A stretch of DNA of 64,000 nt from assembly GCF_900187565.1 (NCBI RefSeq), contig NZ_FYED01000008.1, positions 1 to 64,000 of the forward strand, in the 5' to 3' direction. Below are positions 28,373 to 36,476 of this stretch, piece after piece (the stretch's first letter is position 1; each line of letters opens with the position of its first letter). This DNA is from Pseudomonas sp. Irchel 3A7. GTDB lineage: Bacteria; Pseudomonadota; Gammaproteobacteria; Pseudomonadales; Pseudomonadaceae. The position numbers and the translations under genes are program-made. A model generated the notes under the pieces. That model was not told the origin of the DNA. It was given only the letters and a program-made list of their open reading frames with translations, and made no database searches.

Positions 28373-31300
28373 TCAATCCACCGCCTATTGACCTCTCCGC
28401 GTCGGGGTCAGCCCCGGCGCCTCGAATGCGTGACGACTTGAGCGCGGCAGTCGATACCGCGCTACCACAAAACCCTGCCCAATTCGGCGAGCAGTTGATT
28501 CGGGAAAAGTGGGGTCGGGATATCGATCCGCAAACGGCTCAACTGGTCACGCTGCATTACGACTTCTGGTCGAGCTCCAGCCGGGTTGTCAGGCACGAGG
28601 GGCAAGTCGCGCGTTCGCAATCGCTCGTGCAGGCACTGCTTTCCAATGAGCAGACCGTAGGCGATGGCCGCTTTGGCGAAACGGCATTTGGTTTCTACAC
28701 GCCTCCCGATGTCGGCCCTGCCATTCACATCATGGAAAACATCGAGCCGAGTGACGGCCATGAAGTGTATGAAGGTATCTACCGCCAGACGACGCCCCAG
28801 ACTTATGGGCCGCAAACCCAGCTCCCTCTGAGGCCGGCCGATTTCAAACAGTGGGTCTGGACGCTTTTTTTCAAGGAGAAGTATCAAGCCTATGTCGATA
28901 AAGCCTGGCCCTCTGACAAGGCGATCAAGGGGGCTGGGTCTTATCCCTTGAGAACCTCGACCAAAGCCGCTTTTGTCATGACGGCCTGGTTGCAGCGGCA
29001 TGAAAACAGTCTGTCGGCAAAAGGTTTGGAACTGGCCTTGCATGCTGCCGGTTTGCCGCCGGATCAGGCGTGGCCAACGTTGACACTGCAGCCGTTGCAA
29101 GCGCCGACACGCATGCCTCCGGATGTCGAGGCAAGCTTCCTCAAGCTCTATCGGTACTCGGCGACGGATATCTGGTGCTTCCGTGATCGATCCAGCGACA
29201 GGGTGATTGTGTATATCCCGGGCAACTCCTCCCCGATCCACGAGTTTTCAGACAGAAGCCACCTGCGCCAATGGATTGTCGATCAGGGGCGGTCGTACGT
29301 AACCCGGCAAGCGCTGGCATCGCACTTTATCGATGAAGATCGCCGCGACGGGACGTTTCACGCCGGCGTACTGACGGCGCTGGACGGCATGGCGCAATTT
29401 CCGGCGCAGCATCATCTGACTCGAGAGGCGGGCTTCTTCAACAATGATGGTTACTGGAATCCTGTCGACTACATCGATCTGGATGTTCAACCCTCGCCAA
29501 CCGATCCCTTTGCACAGCTGGTCCTGACCATGAAGCAGGCCGCCCAGGCCAGTGTCGAAACCATCCGCGACGATGCGCAGGTCAACCGCGACAACCTGAG
29601 TGCCGTGGTCGAGCCCATCGTCCAATGGGTCAACCAGTTTGGTCCGCTGGCGTTGTTCGTACCGGGTGGTGAAGGGTTGTTGGCCCTTGCCGGACTCATC
29701 GATGCCGGCTACGGCCTGGATCAAGCCATCAACGGTGATACGGCCGACAAGCGTTCGCAAGGTGTCACTCGCACGGTGTTCGGCGTGCTCAATGCGTTGC
29801 CGCTGGTCGCAGAGGCCGCGTCGATCGGCCACGGAGGGGCAGAGGAGGGGCCTTTCGCCAAGGCAGGGGAACGCAGTCGCGAATCCTCGACGCCTCCAGA
29901 AGCAGGACCGGTTCACGGGCCGGACATCACCGCAACGCCGGCCTTGCCATTGCCGACGCGTACCGATCTGTTGCGTGGAGTGGGTGTCCCGGCAGGTACA
30001 TTCAGTGACGAAGTGCTGGCACAGATCGGCAGGGTCAGCGCAGTCGACAATGACATGCTGCGCCTGATGCAGGCAGGACGCGCGCCGACCCCGCTGTTGG
30101 CCGATACCATCGACCGTTTCAGGATCGATCAGGAAGTCACGGCACTGCACGATCCATCGAGCGCGCAGGCTGAATTCAACCGTCGATATCAGGCGCTCCA
30201 GCAGTCGGAACACCCATGGGTCCAGCTGTTTCAACGGACATACCCCGATCTGCCCAAGGCTGCCGTCGAGCAAGTACTGGATCGTCATGGTGTCGACTTC
30301 CAGGCACCACCCGACCCCGTCCAGGCCAAGGACCTGTTCAAGCAACTGGACGGCAAGGCGCGCCAATACCAGGAGCATGTGCGTATCAATCGGGCTCTTG
30401 AAGGTCTCTATCTGCGGTCAGTCAGCAACCCTGAATCGGACACACTGGCGTTGCACTCTCTGGTAAATCTGCCGGGATGGCCGAAAGGGTTGCGATTAGA
30501 CGTACGCGACAGTTCGATTGGCGGTCGGATTCTGGATCGCGCGGGGCCGCTCGACACACCTGATTGCCGGACCTTGATCAAGTCGGATGCGGGCTACAGG
30601 TTCGATGGCCTGTCGACCCAACCCGCTGCGGCTCCGAATATTTATGAAGCTGTCGTCGGTGTGCTGACCAGGGACGAGCATAACGTATTGGGGTTCACAT
30701 CCAGTGACCCGGCAGCTGAGTTGAAACTGAACGTCAGCGACCAGCTCTTATCCCGTTCCGAATTGGCCCTTGGTCTGTCCAGAATGGATTCAGCGTTGCC
30801 CTTCGAGGCGCAGGGGCTGAGAGGAGGAGGCTTCCCTGGAACCCCTCAAGCCCAGGAGTTGACGCAAGTAATGACGAGGGCACAGCTCGAATATATGTAT
30901 CCTGAGTTCTCCAATGCCGAGATGGATGCTTTCTTGCAGCAGTTCGGTGACGGGGCTGCGGCACATCTTTTTGGTTTGAATCATCAATTACAGCAGCTGA
31001 ACACGGATCTAAATGCCTGGATCGAGCAAACGGCGCAAGACCTCGTAGAGATGGATATACCTTTCCTGCAAATGGGGGAACCCGAAGCCGCTGGTCTTGA
31101 CCAGGCACAAATCCAAATACGTAATACAGAGCTGTTGCAGGAGGCATATGAATACGAATGTGAGACCAGGAGAGAGCTGGCCGATGAACTGATCGCCGTC
31201 TTGCAAAAGCGTGCACCGCAACAAAACAGCCATTACTCCGGAAGCCATATCACAGGCTTCACGATGAATATGGATTTTGAGGACTTTCATCGCTTGCCCG

Positions 31301-32256
31301 CGCTGAGTGTCCGGCTTAATGATGTGGTCGAGTTGAACCTGCGTAACTTCCATTTGACCAGGCGAGATACCCTGGATCGCTTTCTTGAAGGCTTTCCGTT
31401 ATTACGTTCATTGGACCTGGAGGGCACTGACCTGCGGATACCCAATTTACAAGGACAATGGGTGGGCGTGCTGCCATCCACTATTCCCGAGTTACAACAC
31501 CTCACTACGTTGAGTCTACGCTCCACTCATTTGAGACTCTCAGAGAATGCTGCGGGGCAGTTAAGTCAGTTGGTTAATTTGCAATCACTGGATCTTGGCA
31601 ACAATCCGTTGGACGCTCCTCCTTTGATCATGGGAATGAATCAGCTGCGTACGCTGAGGCTCGACAATGCGCAAATCACGTCGTGCCCGGTCGGGATCAT
31701 GGATCAGCCCTACCTGACAACCCTGGATTTAAGCGATAACCAGATTCGAAGAGTCCCGCAGGCAGTCCTGAATCAGGCCGTCGCCAGGGATCGCGTACTG
31801 TTGTGGCACAACCCCTTGACCGATGAGGACACCTTGCGCAGGCTGGTCGCGCACCGGGAAAGAACGGGTTTGAACCTGTGGCTGGACGCGCCGGGAAGCG
31901 ACTATTTAGGCCCGACACCCTGGCTGCTGGGTGTCGAAGAAGGGCAGCGCAACGCAAGGATACAAGTCTGGCAACGATTGGCCCTGAATCCAGGCAGCAG
32001 GCGGTTCCTGGGGGCCATGAGTCCGTTGAGTTTGACTGCGGATTACCGGGTGAACTATCTGGATCTTCAGGCACGGGTATGGCGACTGTTGAGTGACGCT
32101 GATGCGTCGCAAGAGTCGTGGACGCGAATAGCCCGGGATGTACCGATGCCGGGAGGCGCTTTCGACAACCCGATAGCAGTGCTCACGGCATTGGAAGATC
32201 GGGCCAGACTTTATAACGACTGGGTAGCGATGGGGCGGCCATTTCAGATCGAATAA
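28369..32256 (+). CDS. Second dermonecrotic-toxin/LRR protein, NEL domain cut short
   Basis: The 1295-aa paralogue of the upstream protein starts inside its stop (ATGA overlap), so the two are translationally coupled. It has a toxin-like N-terminal half, a hydrophobic patch (about 425-455, ALFVPGGEGLLALAGLIDAGYG), the shared NRALEGLYL...LPGWP segment, and LRRs at about 977-1154 (LQSLDLGNNPLDAP, LTTLDLSDNQIRRVP). It then keeps only the first 100 residues of the NEL-like region. It ends at FQIE around the point where the catalytic Cys segment would lie, and no Cys is present there. A strong terminator follows 12 bases on, so the short end is not an obvious recent frameshift. Confidence 0.83.
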   Translation: MINPPPIDLSASGSAPAPRMRDDLSAAVDTALPQNPAQFGEQLIREKWGRDIDPQTAQLVTLHYDFWSSSSRVVRHEGQVARSQSLVQALLSNEQTVGDGRFGETAFGFYTPPDVGPAIHIMENIEPSDGHEVYEGIYRQTTPQTYGPQTQLPLRPADFKQWVWTLFFKEKYQAYVDKAWPSDKAIKGAGSYPLRTSTKAAFVMTAWLQRHENSLSAKGLELALHAAGLPPDQAWPTLTLQPLQAPTRMPPDVEASFLKLYRYSATDIWCFRDRSSDRVIVYIPGNSSPIHEFSDRSHLRQWIVDQGRSYVTRQALASHFIDEDRRDGTFHAGVLTALDGMAQFPAQHHLTREAGFFNNDGYWNPVDYIDLDVQPSPTDPFAQLVLTMKQAAQASVETIRDDAQVNRDNLSAVVEPIVQWVNQFGPLALFVPGGEGLLALAGLIDAGYGLDQAINGDTADKRSQGVTRTVFGVLNALPLVAEAASIGHGGAEEGPFAKAGERSRESSTPPEAGPVHGPDITATPALPLPTRTDLLRGVGVPAGTFSDEVLAQIGRVSAVDNDMLRLMQAGRAPTPLLADTIDRFRIDQEVTALHDPSSAQAEFNRRYQALQQSEHPWVQLFQRTYPDLPKAAVEQVLDRHGVDFQAPPDPVQAKDLFKQLDGKARQYQEHVRINRALEGLYLRSVSNPESDTLALHSLVNLPGWPKGLRLDVRDSSIGGRILDRAGPLDTPDCRTLIKSDAGYRFDGLSTQPAAAPNIYEAVVGVLTRDEHNVLGFTSSDPAAELKLNVSDQLLSRSELALGLSRMDSALPFEAQGLRGGGFPGTPQAQELTQVMTRAQLEYMYPEFSNAEMDAFLQQFGDGAAAHLFGLNHQLQQLNTDLNAWIEQTAQDLVEMDIPFLQMGEPEAAGLDQAQIQIRNTELLQEAYEYECETRRELADELIAVLQKRAPQQNSHYSGSHITGFTMNMDFEDFHRLPALSVRLNDVVELNLRNFHLTRRDTLDRFLEGFPLLRSLDLEGTDLRIPNLQGQWVGVLPSTIPELQHLTTLSLRSTHLRLSENAAGQLSQLVNLQSLDLGNNPLDAPPLIMGMNQLRTLRLDNAQITSCPVGIMDQPYLTTLDLSDNQIRRVPQAVLNQAVARDRVLLWHNPLTDEDTLRRLVAHRERTGLNLWLDAPGSDYLGPTPWLLGVEEGQRNARIQVWQRLALNPGSRRFLGAMSPLSLTADYRVNYLDLQARVWRLLSDADASQESWTRIARDVPMPGGAFDNPIAVLTALEDRARLYNDWVAMGRPFQIE

Positions 32257-32268
32257 CCCCCAAAGGAT

Positions 32269-32308
32269 AAAGCCCTGGCTCCATGCAGAGTCAGGGCTTT
32301 ATTTTTTA
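32269..32308 (+). terminator. Rho-independent terminator of the LRR gene pair
   Basis: AAAGCCCTG and CAGGGCTTT bound a 14-base loop whose inner bases also pair, followed by ATTTTTTA. It lies 12 bases after the second LRR gene and also abuts the convergent DUF934 gene. Confidence 0.85.
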
Positions 32309-32800
32309 ACGGCGACGGAACAGCGGCAGCGGTTCGTCGGTGGCGGCCTGATAGGTCACCGAGAAGTCCTTGAGACCTTCAAGGGCTTCGTACGGGTCTT
32401 TATCGGGGCGGATGGCAAAGGCATCGAAACCGCAGCGGTGCATGTAGAACAACTGGTCGCGCAGCACATCGCCAATCGCGCGCAATTCGCCTTTGAAACC
32501 ATAACGGTCACGCAGCAGGCGCGCGTTGGAGTAGTTGCGGCCATCGGTGAAGGCCGGGAAGTTCAAGGCGATGACCTGGAAGCTTGCCACGTCTTCACCG
32601 ATTTCCTCGGCTTCTTCATCGGCATCCAGCCACACGCCCAGGCCGCCGTCGCGGGCCAGGAGCATACGGCTGTGTTCGCGCCACAGTTGCAGCGGGACGA
32701 TGTAATCGTCGCAGTTGGTGATTTCGTCGATGTTGAAATCCTTGGGCAGCAAGTGCCAGGTTTCGTCGACGACTTCGTTGTTCTTAATGATTCGCTGCAT
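32306..32800 (-). CDS. DUF934 protein, partner of CysI
   Basis: The 164-aa DUF934 protein overlaps the 3' end of cysI by 17 bp, the arrangement usual in Pseudomonas. The family is tied to sulfite reduction by gene neighbourhood, with a role probably in assembling or assisting the reductase; no catalytic motif is clear. It contains DRYGFKGELRAIGDVLRDQ and FDAFAIRPD, hallmark stretches of the family. It ends opposite the terminator of the LRR genes. Confidence 0.88.
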   Translation of the reverse strand: MQRIIKNNEVVDETWHLLPKDFNIDEITNCDDYIVPLQLWREHSRMLLARDGGLGVWLDADEEAEEIGEDVASFQVIALNFPAFTDGRNYSNARLLRDRYGFKGELRAIGDVLRDQLFYMHRCGFDAFAIRPDKDPYEALEGLKDFSVTYQAATDEPLPLFRRR

Positions 32801-34442
32801 AGACGCGTTCCTTGAAGAGGTCGATGCCGATACGCTGGTAGGTGTCGATGAAGCGCTCGTCTTCGGTACGTTGTTCGATGTACACGTCGATCAGCTTCTC
32901 GATCACGTCAGGCATATCGTCCTGTGCGAAGGACGGGCCGAGGATCTTGCCCAGGCTGGCGTCACGGCTGGCGCTGCCGCCGAGGGACACCTGGTAGAAC
33001 TCTTCGCCTTTCTTGTCCACCCCGAGGATGCCGATGTGGCCGACGTGGTGGTGACCGCAGGCGTTCATGCAACCGGAGATGTTCAGGTCCAGTTCACCGA
33101 TGTCGAACAGGTAGTCCAGGTCGTCGAAGCGGCGCTGGATCGATTCGGCGATCGGGATCGACTTGGCGTTGGCCAGGGAGCAGAAGTCGCCGCCCGGGCA
33201 GCAGATGATGTCGGTCAGCAGGCCGATGTTCGGCGTGGCGAAACCGTTCTCGCGCAATTCGCCCCACAGGGTGAACAGCTTGTCCTGCTCGACGTCGGCC
33301 AGGATGATGTTCTGCTCGTGGGAGGTGCGCAATTCACCAAAGCTGTAGCGGTCGGCCAGATCGGCCACGGCGTCGAGCTGCTTGTCGGTGATGTCGCCCG
33401 GCGCAACGCCGGTCGGCTTCAGGGACAGGGTCACGGCGACATAACCCGGCTTCTTGTGGGCCAGGGTGTTGCGGGTGCGCCAGCGGGCGAAGCCCGGATG
33501 CTCTTTATCAAGCTCGGCCAATGCGGCGCTCTGGTTGTCCAGGGCCTTGTAGTCCGGGTCGACGAAGTGTCTGGCGACGCGCTGCACTTCGGCTTCGGTC
33601 AGCGTGGTCTGGCCACCGCGCAGGTGTTCCATTTCCGCATCGACTTTCTGGGCGAAGACTTCAGGGGTCAGCGCTTTTACCAGGATCTTGATACGCGCCT
33701 TGTACTTGTTGTCACGACGGCCATAGCGGTTGTACACCCGCAGGATGGCGTCGAGGTAGCTCAACAGGTCTTGCCACGGCAGGAACTCATTGATGAACGC
33801 GCCCACCACCGGGGTACGGCCCAGGCCGCCGCCAACCAGCACGCGGAAACCCAGTTCGCCCGCGGCGTTATGCACTGGCTCAAGGCCAATGTCGTGGACT
33901 TCGATGGCGGCACGGTCGGAGGTCGAACCGTTGACGGCGATCTTGAACTTGCGCGGCAGGTAAGCGAATTCCGGGTGGAAAGTCGTCCATTGACGAACAA
34001 TCTCGCACCATGGGCGCGGGTCGATCAGCTCATCGGCTGCGACGCCGGCGAACTGGTCGGTGGTGACATTGCGCAGGCAGTTGCCGCTGGTCTGGATCGC
34101 GTGCATCTGCACGGTGGCCAGTTCCGCCAGGATGTCCGGGATGTCTTCCACCGCCGGCCAGTTGAACTGCACGTTCTGCCGGGTGCTGATATGGGCATAG
34201 CCCTTGTCGTAGTCGCGGGCGATTTTGGCCATCATTCGCATCTGGCGCGAAGTCAATTGGCCGTAAGGCACCGCCACACGCAGCATGGGTGCGAAGCGCT
34301 GGATATAAAGCCCGTTCTGCAGGCGCAGGGGGCGGAATTCTTCTTCGCTCAGCTCGCCTGCCAGATAGCGTCGGGTCTGATCACGGAACTGCTTGACGCG
34401 GTCCTCGATGATCCGCTGATCGTACTCGTCGTATACGTACAT
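32784..34442 (-). CDS. cysI: Nitrite/sulfite reductase hemoprotein (CysI)
   Basis: The 552-aa protein reduces sulfite to sulfide for cysteine synthesis. The two ferredoxin-like halves bear the duplicated siroheme reductase fold (TSRQMRMMAKIARDYDKGYA with STRQNVQFNWP; later YSFGELRTSHEQNIILADV). The 4Fe-4S/siroheme cysteines are in IICCPGGDFCSLA and ISGCMNACGHHH. ATG at 34442 opens MYVYDEYDQ, the standard N terminus; 34 extra upstream codons are not supported. The partner gene DUF934 follows with an overlap. Confidence 0.93.
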   Translation of the reverse strand: MYVYDEYDQRIIEDRVKQFRDQTRRYLAGELSEEEFRPLRLQNGLYIQRFAPMLRVAVPYGQLTSRQMRMMAKIARDYDKGYAHISTRQNVQFNWPAVEDIPDILAELATVQMHAIQTSGNCLRNVTTDQFAGVAADELIDPRPWCEIVRQWTTFHPEFAYLPRKFKIAVNGSTSDRAAIEVHDIGLEPVHNAAGELGFRVLVGGGLGRTPVVGAFINEFLPWQDLLSYLDAILRVYNRYGRRDNKYKARIKILVKALTPEVFAQKVDAEMEHLRGGQTTLTEAEVQRVARHFVDPDYKALDNQSAALAELDKEHPGFARWRTRNTLAHKKPGYVAVTLSLKPTGVAPGDITDKQLDAVADLADRYSFGELRTSHEQNIILADVEQDKLFTLWGELRENGFATPNIGLLTDIICCPGGDFCSLANAKSIPIAESIQRRFDDLDYLFDIGELDLNISGCMNACGHHHVGHIGILGVDKKGEEFYQVSLGGSASRDASLGKILGPSFAQDDMPDVIEKLIDVYIEQRTEDERFIDTYQRIGIDLFKERVYAANH

Positions 34443-34735
34443 ATAAGTCCTGTTCTCAGGCTTGGGTCGCTCGGATACAGCTGCGTTTTTGTGCTTGCCG
34501 GAACCCGATAGAGCCTCTGCAATTCTGCGCGCACGGCCGCGCACTCCCTACGGAGCCGGGGCAAGATACCAGTTTGCAGTTATGCGCAAAAGTGATGTTT
34601 GAGTATATGTAAAGAACCAAATCGCCTAACGAGAACGGTTGTCACTTAACCCACATTTGTCGTGCGGGCAATCATCGTCTTAACTGTGGTCGAGTCTTTA
34701 TGCAATCACCGATAAAACCGACAAGAGGCGATGCA

Positions 34736-34849
34736 ATGAGCAACCCAACCAAAGCAAGGAAAAGCGATAGCACGGTCGATGCCTGGGCGATTCTGTTCCT
34801 GATCATTCTGGTCGTCGGCACTGCGGTATTTTGGGTCAGCCATCAATAA
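34736..34849 (+). CDS. Small single-helix membrane protein, 37 aa
   Basis: An ORF of 37 codons encodes a short basic N terminus (MSNPTKARKSDS), one membrane-spanning helix (AWAILFLIILVVGTAVFWV) and a tiny tail. An AAGAGG ribosome site lies upstream of the ATG at 34736; an overlapping ATG at 34731 gives only two codons. Its composition suits a real small membrane protein, but I recognise no family. Confidence 0.55.
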   Translation: MSNPTKARKSDSTVDAWAILFLIILVVGTAVFWVSHQ

Positions 34850-34965
34850 ACGACCCCGTCCGGGCCTCGTTCCGACGATTGTCGGACAAAAACCGGAATA
34901 AACGCCGTTTTGCGGGCGTTCGCTGGCTATAATGCGCGGCGAATTTCCGGGGGCTCGGACGACCA

Positions 34966-36050
34966 ATGTTGAAGTTGCTGTGTGGCGTATTGCTGGCGCT
35001 GACGATGGTCGTGGGACCTTGCGCTCAGGCAGCGTCGGTGCTGTTCCTCAATCCGGGAACCACGAGGGAAGCGTTCTGGGTCAGTTACTCGCAATTCATG
35101 CAGGCTGCCGCCAAGGACCTGGGCATGGATTTGCGTATCGAGTACTCCGACCGCAACGCCGAGATCACCCTCGCGCAAGCGCGTGAAGCGCTGCAAGGGC
35201 CACACCGGCCCGACTATCTGGTATTCGTCAACGAACAATACATCGCCCCCGAAATCCTGCGCCTGGCCCATGGCAGCGGGGTGAAGCTGTTCATCGTCAA
35301 CAATGCCCTGACCCCGGACCAGATGCGCCTGCTCGGCGCCCGGCCCGACAAATACCCCGGCTGGGTGGGTAGCCTGGTGCCCAACGACGAGGAGGGCGGC
35401 TACCTGATGCTCAAGGAACTGATCCGCTTGCACCCTCCGGTGGCTCCCGGTCAGTACATTGACCTGCTGGCCTTCTCCGGACTGAAAATCACGCCATCGG
35501 CGCAGTTGCGCGAAAAGGGCATGCGCCGGGCGCTGGCCGAACACCCTGAGGTTCGTCTGCGCCAGCTGGTGTACGGTGGCTGGACCCGGGAGCGGGCCTA
35601 TGAGCAGGCCAAGATGTTATTCAGGCGCTACCCGCAGACGTCGCTGATCTGGTCGGCCAATGACGAAATGGGCTTTGGTGTGATGCGCGCCTTCGAAGAG
35701 TCGGGCGGCAAACCCGGCAAGGATGCGCTATTCGGTACGATCAACAACTCGCCCGCCGCCTTGCACGCACTGCTCGACAACCGCTTGAGCGTGTTGCTGG
35801 GTGGGCACTTCAGCCTGGGGGCTGGGCGCTGGTACAGTTGCGTGACTACGATGAGGGCATCGACATCAGCCAGTACGGTGGTCGTGATCGGCAGATTCCG
35901 CTGTTACAGCTGATTGACCGGGCACAAGCCAAGCGTCTGCTGGCCATGGGCGCCGCACAGGATTTCGGCGTGGATTTTCACAAGCTCTCGGCCAAGGGGC
36001 GACCAACGTCCTGGCGCTACCCGTTCAGCCTGCAAACCCTGATGCACTAA
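34966..36050 (+). pseudogene. ABC-type periplasmic substrate-binding protein, frameshifted
   Basis: A 290-residue reading frame with a signal peptide (ending AQAA) has the periplasmic binding protein fold of sugar-type or PAS-like ligand receptors (SVLFLNPGTTREAFWVSY, DYLVFVNEQY, SGLKITPSAQLREKG, LIWSANDEMGFGVMRAFEE). After FSLG near residue 285 the meaning moves to another frame that carries DYDEGIDISQYGGRDRQIPL to the natural end at 36050. One G added to the G run at 35817-35821 (five to six) would restore the frame. It could be real decay or a sequencing error. No permease gene is nearby. Confidence 0.8.
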
Positions 36051-36265
36051 ATCTTTGCCAGATGCACCACCAGTTGCACGATGCCGTAGAGCGTCAATGC
36101 GAACACGGTCGTGAACAAAATCCCCAGAATCACGAAATGACTGGGCTTGCCGTGGGTGAAGTCCCGCGCGCGATTCTTTCCGCTCTGCACCCCGAACGCC
36201 GCGGCCATGACGCTGTGCAGCATCTGCCAGAAGGTTGGCGGCTTGTTGTCGACTGGATCGTCCAT
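36047..36265 (-). CDS. DUF2970 family small membrane protein
   Basis: The 72-aa protein fits the DUF2970 family: a soluble N-terminal third (FWQMLHSVMAAAFGVQSGKNRARDF) and a C-terminal helix (FVILGILFTTVFALTLYGIVQLVV). GAGGGG lies before the ATG at 36265; the longer frame upstream is REP sequence. Its stop overlaps that of the convergent binding-protein pseudogene. Confidence 0.85.
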   Translation of the reverse strand: MDDPVDNKPPTFWQMLHSVMAAAFGVQSGKNRARDFTHGKPSHFVILGILFTTVFALTLYGIVQLVVHLAKI

Positions 36266-36330
36266 AAACCCCTCGTCACGTGTGTGTGAAAAGTAAGCAT
36301 AGACAAATTCAACCTGGGGAGACACCAATC

Positions 36331-36438
36331 CTGTGGGAGCGGCGGTGCGACGATTCGACTTGCCCGCGATGGCGTACTGGCAGTCACAAACAATATTGAC
36401 TGGAAGGGCCTCATCGCGGGCAAGCCCGCTCCCACAGG
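36331..36438. repeat. REP pair (GCGGGCAAGCCCGC core)
   Basis: The right arm reads ATCGCGGGCAAGCCCGCTCC, and the left is a mutated version (CGGCGGTGCGACGATTCGACTT in place of a clean core). It lies between the DUF2970 gene and metH. Confidence 0.75.
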
Positions 36439-36476
36439 GATCTCTGTCAGCCACAGTGTTGTGGCCAGGAGTTGGG

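Noticed and set aside
31700..32256. Recent frameshift as the cause of the short second LRR protein
   Set aside because: No continuation of the NEL domain is visible in other frames before the terminator at 32269.
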